11,447 nucleotides of DNA from NCBI GenBank assembly GCA_023248415.1, contig JAHFEP010000085.1:1-11447 (forward strand), written 5' to 3'. Of the stretch, positions 7,054 to 11,447 are shown in pieces. Made by a program: the position numbers and the translations under genes. The notes under the pieces were generated by a model. The model was not told where the DNA came from. It saw nothing but the letters and a program-made list of their open reading frames with translations, and ran no database searches. Positions within the stretch are counted from its first letter, which is position 1; every line of letters starts with the position of its first letter. This DNA is from Nitrospirota bacterium (GTDB lineage: Bacteria > Nitrospirota > CAKKRA01 > 9FT-COMBO-42-15).

Positions 7054-7470
7054 ATGAAAATTTTAACAAAAGGATTGTTCACTTTTATTATCTTGTTGTT
7101 GTTTTCAGGCTGCCAGAAAAATATTCAGACTACTGATGTATTAAGGCCAAATTGGTCAGAGGCAACCTTGAAGGTTACTGGTATTGCTAAATTGCAAAAT
7201 GACAATGCTGCTGACAGATTGATGTCTTTGCAAAGGGCCAAGTCGGATGCCTTTAAAAATCTGAAGGGGGAGCTTTTAAATATAATGATTACAGATACAA
7301 AGACAATCGGTGAGTATATAAAGGATAAGGAAGCTGTAAAGGGACAGGTAGAGGATTTTGTAAAAAGAGGAAAGGTTACAGAAGTCAGGCACATCCCTGC
7401 TGATAATAGCATTGAGGTTGATATTGAGCTTTATTTGGGCAAAGGCTTTGAATCAATCATCTTAAAATAG
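7054..7470 (+). CDS. LPP20-like lipoprotein
   Basis: This 138-residue protein starts with a short signal peptide and the lipobox LFSGC, with Cys20 as the likely lipidated residue. The rest (about 30-138) resembles LPP20-type lipoproteins: a TGIAKL strand, a helix with RAKSDAFKNLKGEL, a TKTIGEYI segment and the VDIELYLGKGF end. LPP20 was described as an outer-membrane lipoprotein of Helicobacter, and the wider family occurs in many diderm bacteria without a firm biochemical role. The residue after the Cys is Gln, not Asp, which in proteobacterial Lol sorting would favour the outer membrane; this rule may not hold in this lineage. The gene begins one base after ubiX, with AGGAG and GGGGAC purine runs inside the ubiX end as possible ribosome sites. 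Confidence 0.7.
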   Translation: MKILTKGLFTFIILLLFSGCQKNIQTTDVLRPNWSEATLKVTGIAKLQNDNAADRLMSLQRAKSDAFKNLKGELLNIMITDTKTIGEYIKDKEAVKGQVEDFVKRGKVTEVRHIPADNSIEVDIELYLGKGFESIILK

Positions 7471-7480
7471 AGGTCTTAAG

Positions 7481-8275
7481 ATGCTGGATTCTATTTTGTT
7501 ATGGAAAAATGTAATTAGAAAGACGCCGCCGCTTCTTTCATTAGATTATTCTTCAGTATCCTTTGAAGTGATAAGGATGATTGTTGAGGATAAATCCACT
7601 GCTCCGATGGTATTGGATGGGATTGCCAAGGCATATTATAACAGCAGCAAGGTGATTGAAGTAATTTTAAGAAACTCAAATCTGCCTCCTCAGACCATAA
7701 AATTCTTGCTTGCAAATTCTAATAAAGAAATCCACCAGCTTGTTATATCCATTAAGGAAAAGGGGTTAACACCTTACTCAGCACAAAAAGAGCTGGCTGC
7801 TTTAGAAACAGAAGCTGAAACAGAGTCATTTGATGAAACAAGCGCGAAATATCTGAATATCTTTCAGCAGATTCAGAGGATGAGCGTTTCTGAAAAGGTA
7901 CAATTGGCGCTAAAGGGTAATAAAGAGGCAAGAAATATACTGATAAAGGATGCAAATAAAAAGGTTGCCTTAACTGTGCTGGAGAGCCCTAAGATGACAG
8001 AGCAGGAGATAGAGATGATTGCACAGTCAAAAAATGTATCTGAAGATGTCCTTCGTGAGATTGCATCAAAAAAGGATTGGCTGAAAAATTATTCTATAGT
8101 AAAATCCCTTGTAAATAATTCCAAAACCCCTGTTGGAATATCACTGTCACATCTGAATCACCTAAAGGAAAAAGATTTAAACGACCTCGCCAAGAACAAG
8201 AATATTCCTGAAACAATCAGGACTGCTGCAAACAGGCTCGTTGTTTTAAGAAAAAGGTCTGCAAACAGCAAATAG
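7481..8275 (+). CDS. Conserved protein with helical (HEAT/LRV-like) repeats, unknown function
   Basis: This 264-residue protein has no signal peptide or membrane segment and is probably cytoplasmic. It appears almost fully helical and has imperfect repeats of about 35-45 residues. The clearest are around VILRNSNLPPQTIKFLLANSN (split about residues 61-81), TVLESPKMTEQEIEMIAQSKNV (about 166-187) and SLVNNSKTPVGIS to LAKNKNIPETIRTAANRL (about 209-253). Each has a short Asn/Ser/Pro loop followed by an amphipathic helix, as in HEAT or leucine-rich-variant repeats. An acidic linker (about 108-122) separates the N-terminal part from a C-terminal part starting QRMSVSEKVQLALKGNKEARNILI. I recall similar uncharacterised proteins in Deltaproteobacteria-like genomes but cannot name a family. 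An AGAGG site lies ten bases before the ATG. It is the last gene of the lpt-rpoN run. A scaffold or protein-binding role is inference only. Confidence 0.75.
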   Translation: MLDSILLWKNVIRKTPPLLSLDYSSVSFEVIRMIVEDKSTAPMVLDGIAKAYYNSSKVIEVILRNSNLPPQTIKFLLANSNKEIHQLVISIKEKGLTPYSAQKELAALETEAETESFDETSAKYLNIFQQIQRMSVSEKVQLALKGNKEARNILIKDANKKVALTVLESPKMTEQEIEMIAQSKNVSEDVLREIASKKDWLKNYSIVKSLVNNSKTPVGISLSHLNHLKEKDLNDLAKNKNIPETIRTAANRLVVLRKRSANSK

Positions 8276-8284
8276 AATATCGCA

Positions 8285-8303
8285 TTATATAGTATCTATA
8301 TAA
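8285..8303 (+). repeat. Perfect AT-rich hairpin just after the operon end
   Basis: TTATATAG (8285-8292) and CTATATAA (8296-8303) form a perfect 8-base inverted repeat with a TAT loop, starting 10 bases after the stop of the helical-repeat gene. No T-run follows on either strand, so it is not a standard intrinsic terminator. It could mark or protect the 3' end of the upstream transcript, or simply reflect the AT-rich sequence. Confidence 0.4.
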
Positions 8304-8343
8304 AATCCATATTCAATATATAGTGTATTAGCTAACTTACTGT

Positions 8344-8400
8344 AAAAAAAAGAAAAAAATAGATAATTAGCCTTGACAAAGAAAATAATTTAAGTATACT
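8344..8400 (+). promoter_or_regulatory. Strong sigma-70 promoter with upstream A-tract, for the MerR-like gene and probably pilMNOP
   Basis: TTGACA (8373-8378) is a perfect -35 and TATACT (8395-8400) a 5-of-6 -10, separated by 16 bases. Eight A residues, one G and seven more A residues (8344-8359) lie where an UP element would be expected. Transcription should start near 8406-8408, leaving a leader of about 60 bases before the ATG at 8470. This is the best promoter in the window and stands in the largest gap (194 bases). Its spacer is shorter than the 19-20 bases of classic MerR-activated promoters, so classical MerR untwisting is not suggested. Read-through into pilM is likely, since no T-tailed terminator lies in between. 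Confidence 0.75.
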
Positions 8401-8402
8401 TA
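8391..8402 (+). promoter_or_regulatory. 12-base palindrome covering the -10 element (candidate operator)
   Basis: TAAGTATACTTA is a perfect palindrome that fully contains the -10 TATACT. A protein bound here would block RNA polymerase. The neighbouring MerR-like protein is an obvious candidate binder, which would make an autoregulatory loop, but this is inference. A second copy of its ACTTACT end (8398-8404) occurs upstream at 8335-8341. Confidence 0.4.
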
Positions 8403-8427
8403 CTATATAAATTAATTCATTAGTAAG
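8399..8427 (+). repeat. Inverted repeat CTTACTA/TAGTAAG at the transcription start region
   Basis: CTTACTA (8399-8405) and TAGTAAG (8421-8427) are perfect 7-base inverted arms with 15 bases between them, spanning the expected transcription start. The left arm shares bases with the palindrome on the -10. The 22-base centre distance, two helical turns, would suit a dimeric or cooperative DNA-binding protein; it could also be chance in AT-rich DNA. Confidence 0.35.
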
Positions 8428-8469
8428 AAGCCGAATTATAAACCATATATTGAAATAAGAGAGTACACT

Positions 8470-8661
8470 ATGCCGAGTAAAAAGAAATACAAGACAAATG
8501 AGATTTGTGATATTTTTGATATTTCAAGGGCAACCCTCTTTAGATGGGAGGAGGAGGGGCTGATTTCAAATGTTGGAAGGGATTGGCGCAACTGGCGGGT
8601 TTATAGTGAAAAGAATATAAAGGAGATACAAGATATAATAAAAAAGAAGTCTGGTAAGTAA
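8470..8661 (+). CDS. Stand-alone MerR-type helix-turn-helix protein (63 residues)
   Basis: This 63-residue basic protein is almost only a winged helix-turn-helix of the MerR/excisionase type. Residues 7-31 form the two helices (YKTNEICDIFDISRATLFRW followed by EEEGL), and residues 34-53 form the wing and third helix, with the typical RVYSEKNIKEI pattern. The long dimerisation helix and effector domain of ordinary MerR regulators are absent, so any signal sensing must come from elsewhere. The ATG has only a weak AAGAGAG-like site. The gene has its own strong promoter and is 58 bases ahead of pilM, which points to control of itself and perhaps the pil operon; this is inference. Full MerR regulators are about 110-150 residues or more, but here the frame simply ends at TAA, without sign of a frameshifted remainder downstream. 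An excisionase-like architectural role is the main alternative. Confidence 0.8.
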   Translation: MPSKKKYKTNEICDIFDISRATLFRWEEEGLISNVGRDWRNWRVYSEKNIKEIQDIIKKKSGK

Positions 8662-8692
8662 ATCCGATTAGGTATTTAATATCTAATTGGAT
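8662..8692 (+). repeat. Long imperfect inverted repeat between the MerR-like gene and pilM
   Basis: ATCCGATTAG (8662-8671) and CTAATTGGAT (8683-8692) pair over ten bases with one G-T pair. The 11-base centre GTATTTAATAT can add at least three more pairs (one G-T). The repeat begins directly after the MerR-like stop codon and ends 27 bases before the pilM ATG. It lacks a following T-run, so it is not a standard terminator. It could be a dimer operator, or an RNA stem that sets the stability of the two transcript parts. Confidence 0.6.
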
Positions 8693-8719
8693 AAACCTTA
8701 AACAATTATGGTGAGATAG

Positions 8720-9784
8720 ATGTTTTTTGGAAAACCAAAGGATATTATTGGACTTGATATTGGCTCAAGTTCTGTAAAACTTGTTAAGTTAAAAGAGAGT
8801 GGCAAGGGTTATCAGTTAGAAAGATTTGGCATACAACCACTCGCAACAGAGTTGATAGTTGACGGAACGATCATGGATGCCGGCATGGTGGTTGATGCAA
8901 TAAAGGCCCTTCTTTCAGAACAAAAAATAAAGACCAAAACAGCAGCAATTTCAGTATCAGGAAATGCTGTTATTGTTAAAAAGATTACCCTGCCTGCGAT
9001 GAGTGAGGATGAGCTCGCAGAATCAATAAAGTGGGAGGCTGAACAGTATATACCATTTGATATTAATGATGTTAATGTTGATTATCAGATATTGGGTTCT
9101 GCCCAGGGGGCAGAGGGGCAGCCGCAAATAAATGTGGTATTGGTTGCCGTTAAAAAGGATAAGCTTAACGACTATACAGCATTAGTAACAGAGGCTGGTT
9201 TGGACCCTCTGGTTGTAGATATAGATGCCTTTGCAATAGAAAACATGTACGGCATAAATTATGAAGCAGCGCCCGGCGAGATAACTGCATTGATAAATAT
9301 AGGCGCCGGCATAATGAATATTAATATCTTAAAAGACGGTACCTTTGCCTTTGCAAGAGATATTTCAATCGGCGGCAACAGATATACTGAGACAATACAA
9401 AAAGAGCTTGGTTTAAGTTATGAAGAGGCGGAAAAGGCAAAAAAGGGTGAGACAGTAGAGGGTGTTCAGGCAGACGAGGCTCAACGTGTAATAAACACTG
9501 TTTCTGCTGAATTAGCATCAGAGATCACACGCTCCTTTGACTTTTTCAGAACCACTTCAGCGCATGAGAATATAGATAAAATCTTCATAAGCGGCGGAAG
9601 CGCAATGCTCAATGGTATTGCGCCATTCCTTACTGACAAACTCGGTATAGGGGTTGAATTGGCAAACCCTTTTAAGAATATTAAAATTAATCCTAAGGAC
9701 TTTGACCCTGAATACATTCAGCATATAGCCCCGATTGCTGCAGTAGCAGTCGGTCTTGGAATAAGAAAAGTGGGCGACAGATGA
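8720..9784 (+). CDS. pilM: Type IV pilus assembly actin-like ATPase PilM
   Basis: This 354-residue protein has the PilM/FtsA-like actin fold: phosphate-1 motif GLDIGSSSVK (11-20), phosphate-2 region LINIGAG (191-197) and the adenosine motif ISGGSAMLNGI (290-300). The WEAEQYIPFDINDVNVDY stretch (105-122) and the IAPIAAVAVGLGIRK end are typical of PilM. PilM sits on the cytoplasmic face of the inner membrane, binds the N-terminal tail of PilN and connects the pilus motor to the PilN-PilO-PilP-PilQ alignment complex. A GGTGAG ribosome site precedes the ATG. Its stop overlaps the pilN start (ATGA). The length is normal. The initial MFFGKPKDI is typical of the lineage of PilM proteins with a short lead. 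The call is certain. Confidence 0.96.
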   Translation: MFFGKPKDIIGLDIGSSSVKLVKLKESGKGYQLERFGIQPLATELIVDGTIMDAGMVVDAIKALLSEQKIKTKTAAISVSGNAVIVKKITLPAMSEDELAESIKWEAEQYIPFDINDVNVDYQILGSAQGAEGQPQINVVLVAVKKDKLNDYTALVTEAGLDPLVVDIDAFAIENMYGINYEAAPGEITALINIGAGIMNINILKDGTFAFARDISIGGNRYTETIQKELGLSYEEAEKAKKGETVEGVQADEAQRVINTVSAELASEITRSFDFFRTTSAHENIDKIFISGGSAMLNGIAPFLTDKLGIGVELANPFKNIKINPKDFDPEYIQHIAPIAAVAVGLGIRKVGDR

Positions 9785-10347
9785 TTAAGATAAACCTTTC
9801 AACAATAAAGAAGGGTGTAAAAAAGAGCAAGAAAAAGGTTGAACTTCAATCACAGCTTATTGCTGCAATAGCTCTTATTGTAATTACTGTAGCAGGTGTG
9901 GGATATGGCTGGATGTGGCTGAATAGCAAGGTAAGCCGCCTTGAAAATGAGAAGGTGCTGGCAAATAAGGAATTGGCTTCCTTGAAAGAACAGGTGAAGG
10001 TAGTTGAAAATTATGAGAAGGATAAAAAGAATTTTGAGGAAAAGATATCTGTTATTGAGCAATTGAAGAAGAATCAGACAGGACCTGTTATTATGCTGGA
10101 CGAGATCAGCAAGAATATTCCTGAAAGGGTATGGCTTACTAAGATAACCGAGTCAGGCGGGAAGCTTAGTATAGAGGGTAATGCCATTTCAAATACAGAC
10201 CTGGCAAGTTTTATTAATAACCTGAAAAATACAAAGGGATTTTCTAATGTTGAATTAACAGAATCAAAGGGCGCTGTAGAGGCAAATATCCCGATTTATA
10301 CCTTTAAAATGCAGTGCGATTTTAAGGCTGTAATGGGTGCAGAATGA
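9781..10347 (+). CDS. pilN: Type IV pilus alignment protein PilN
   Basis: This 188-residue bitopic protein has a cytoplasmic tail MIKINLST, a basic stretch, one membrane segment (about 27-47), a coiled coil (about 50-98, many Lys/Glu heptads) and a periplasmic ferredoxin-like domain (about 105-185) with the typical ISKNIPERVWLTKITESGG pattern. The PilN tail inserts into PilM; the well-known INLLP motif is INLST here, with the Leu-Pro pair lost. PilN pairs with PilO in the periplasm. The ATG overlaps the pilM stop by four bases, and its stop overlaps the pilO start in the same way, so translation is coupled. The position between pilM and pilO makes the call safe. Confidence 0.94.
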   Translation: MIKINLSTIKKGVKKSKKKVELQSQLIAAIALIVITVAGVGYGWMWLNSKVSRLENEKVLANKELASLKEQVKVVENYEKDKKNFEEKISVIEQLKKNQTGPVIMLDEISKNIPERVWLTKITESGGKLSIEGNAISNTDLASFINNLKNTKGFSNVELTESKGAVEANIPIYTFKMQCDFKAVMGAE

Positions 10348-10964
10348 ATTTTGATGTATTAAAAAATATACCAGCATACCAGAAGATGATAATATTTTTA
10401 ATGCTCATTCTTATTATTATCGGAGGTTTCTTCTATTTTGCATATATCCCCAAGAATAACAGGGGCACTGCGCTTCAGAATGAAATTGCAAAAATAAATA
10501 ATGAGATTCAGGTAAATAAGACAAAATTAAGAAGGATAGATGAATTAAAGGCGGAAAATGAGATATTGCAAAGGAGGCTTCTTGAATTACAGGAGCAGCT
10601 TCCTACAGAGACTGATGCAACTGCCTTATTAAAGCAGATATCAGAATTAGGGGTGCAGACAGGGCTTGATTTTAAATCATGGAAGCCTGGAAGCAAGAAG
10701 CAGAATCCCTCAGGGCTATACATGGAGATGCCTGTTAGTATAGAAGTTGACGGCTCTTATCATAATCTCGGTGTATTTTTCTATAGGATTGGGAAGTTAT
10801 CAAGAATAGTGAATATAACAGGATTAAATCTGGGCAGTCCTAAGGTTGTCAGGAACAAGATACATGTTCAGACAACCTTTACAGCAACTGCCTTCTCAGC
10901 AGTTGAAGGTGCTAAAAAAGATGTTGAACAGAAAAAACCAAAAACAGAGCCCAAAAAGAAATAG
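10344..10964 (+). CDS. pilO: Type IV pilus alignment protein PilO
   Basis: This 206-residue protein has a short cytoplasmic start, one membrane segment (about 15-34), a coiled coil (about 42-88) ending in LPTETDATALLKQI and a ferredoxin-like domain (about 92-185) with the GLDFKSWKPG and VDGSYHNLGVFFYRIGKLSRIVNI motifs typical of PilO. PilO dimerises with PilN and binds PilP, carrying the signal between motor and secretin. The Lys-rich tail (190-206) is unstructured, and its coding sequence also encodes the start of pilP in another frame. ATGA overlap with pilN. The length is normal. Confidence 0.95.
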   Translation: MNFDVLKNIPAYQKMIIFLMLILIIIGGFFYFAYIPKNNRGTALQNEIAKINNEIQVNKTKLRRIDELKAENEILQRRLLELQEQLPTETDATALLKQISELGVQTGLDFKSWKPGSKKQNPSGLYMEMPVSIEVDGSYHNLGVFFYRIGKLSRIVNITGLNLGSPKVVRNKIHVQTTFTATAFSAVEGAKKDVEQKKPKTEPKKK

Positions 10965-11447
10965 CATATTTTTGCTTATAACAGGCAGCATTCTGATTAT
11001 TTCCTTAATTGGGTGTAAGGGCGAGGATAAGAAAAAGGTGGTGCAGCCGCCCCCTCAATCTTCTCCAGCAAAGACAGCAGAGTCGCCTGTAGTTCCTGCT
11101 GCTAAACCAGCATCTGAACAACAAAAAACTGTCTCTAAAGAACAGGCTGCATCGCAGCCTGCAAAACCTGAAAAGGAAGCTGCTAAGAAAGATGCTGTGA
11201 AGGAGGGTCAAAAGGATAAGGCTGGAGAAAAGGTAGAAGAAAAAAAAGAATATGTTTACGACCCAACAGGAAAAAGGGACCCCTTCAGGTCAGCAATCCT
11301 GGGAGAGAGCCTGAGAGGCAAAGAGACTCTGCCGCCGCTGCAGAGGCGTGAAATCTCTGAACTAAAACTAATAGGGATAATATGGGATAGAACCGGCTAC
11401 AATGCAATGCTTGAAACGCCTGACGGCAAGGGATATACAATAAAGGT
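10921..11447 (+). CDS. pilP: Type IV pilus inner-membrane lipoprotein PilP (3' partial)
   Basis: The frame starting at ATG 10921 stays open to the window edge (175 whole codons). The N-terminus has a long basic stretch, a hydrophobic core (about 16-30) and a lipobox LIGC with Cys32 as the likely lipidated residue. A disordered Pro/Ala/Lys/Glu-rich linker follows (about 36-108), then the PilP domain with YDPTGKRDPF (113-122), LQRREISELKLIGII and TPDGKGY. PilP is anchored by its lipid, binds PilN/PilO through the linker and touches the N0 region of the PilQ secretin. The start lies inside pilO, giving a 44-base overlap; GAAGGT at 10905-10910 could be the ribosome site. A later start at TTG 10972 would remove the basic region, so ATG 10921 is preferred. 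The end of the PilP domain and presumably pilQ lie outside. Confidence 0.93.
   Translation, partial: MLNRKNQKQSPKRNSIFLLITGSILIISLIGCKGEDKKKVVQPPPQSSPAKTAESPVVPAAKPASEQQKTVSKEQAASQPAKPEKEAAKKDAVKEGQKDKAGEKVEEKKEYVYDPTGKRDPFRSAILGESLRGKETLPPLQRREISELKLIGIIWDRTGYNAMLETPDGKGYTIK

Noticed and set aside
8373..8400. Reading the promoter as a MerR-activated type with an elongated spacer.
   Set aside because: The spacer is 16 bases, not 19-20, and both elements are near consensus, so repression is the more likely mode if the neighbouring protein acts here.
8312..8454. Perfect 10-base inverted repeat TTCAATATAT (8312-8321) and ATATATTGAA (8445-8454) flanking the promoter gap.
   Set aside because: In such AT-rich DNA a match of this length over about 190 bases is plausible by chance, flanking bases do not extend it, and the 123-base separation gives no clear function.
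8470..8661. The small MerR-like gene as a truncated pseudogene of a full MerR regulator.
   Set aside because: No coding remainder of an effector domain is seen in the 58 bases before pilM, the HTH is intact and the gene has a strong promoter.

Overview
The window reads as a compact stretch of core chromosome from a diderm (Gram-negative) bacterium. It is AT-rich by eye, with frequent AGA/AGG arginine and ATA isoleucine codons. LPS-transport genes (lptC-lptA-lptB) demand an outer membrane. The lpt-rpoN-hpf-rapZ order, the long-form HPF and the pilMNOP cluster resemble Deltaproteobacteria-like or Nitrospirota-like genomes, but the lineage cannot be fixed from the sequence. All genes are on the + strand. 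There is no sign of prophage, transposon, CRISPR, tRNA or rRNA.

Layout. (1) 1-1519: the 3' part of an ExeA/GspA-type AAA+ ATPase with a periplasmic, apparently catalytically dead C39-like region and a peptidoglycan-binding domain, followed by a DUF523/TudS-like iron-sulfur protein. (2) 1520-1668: a short gap with a weak terminator-like hairpin and a poor candidate promoter. (3) 1669-8275: one long tightly packed run, lptC-lptA-lptB (LPS export), rpoN (sigma-54), hpf (ribosome hibernation), rapZ, ubiX (flavin prenyltransferase), an LPP20-like lipoprotein and a 264-residue helical-repeat protein without a known function. Spacings are from overlapping to about 30 bases, so co-transcription is likely. 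The ptsN or hprK gene often found between hpf and rapZ is absent. (4) 8276-8469: a very AT-rich regulatory gap with a near-consensus sigma-70 promoter (TTGACA, 16 bases, TATACT), an upstream A-tract, a 12-base palindrome on the -10 and several inverted repeats. (5) 8470-8661: a 63-residue stand-alone MerR-type helix-turn-helix protein. (6) 8662-8719: a strong imperfect inverted repeat. (7) 8720-11447: pilM-pilN-pilO-pilP of the type IV pilus alignment complex, with stop/start overlaps throughout. pilP runs off the right edge, and pilQ is expected next.

How they work together. LptC/A/B are parts of the LPS bridge. RpoN, HPF and RapZ form a classic regulatory group tied to nitrogen, stationary-phase and envelope-precursor control. 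PilM/N/O/P link the cytoplasmic pilus motor to the PilQ secretin. The GspA-like protein at the left edge belongs to a family that helps place secretins through the cell wall, so both ends of the window concern secretin-type envelope machines. The least explained parts are the tiny MerR-like gene with its operator-like surroundings next to the pil operon, and the LPP20 lipoprotein plus helical-repeat protein pair. I see no clearly new multi-gene system; most of the window is well-known core biology.
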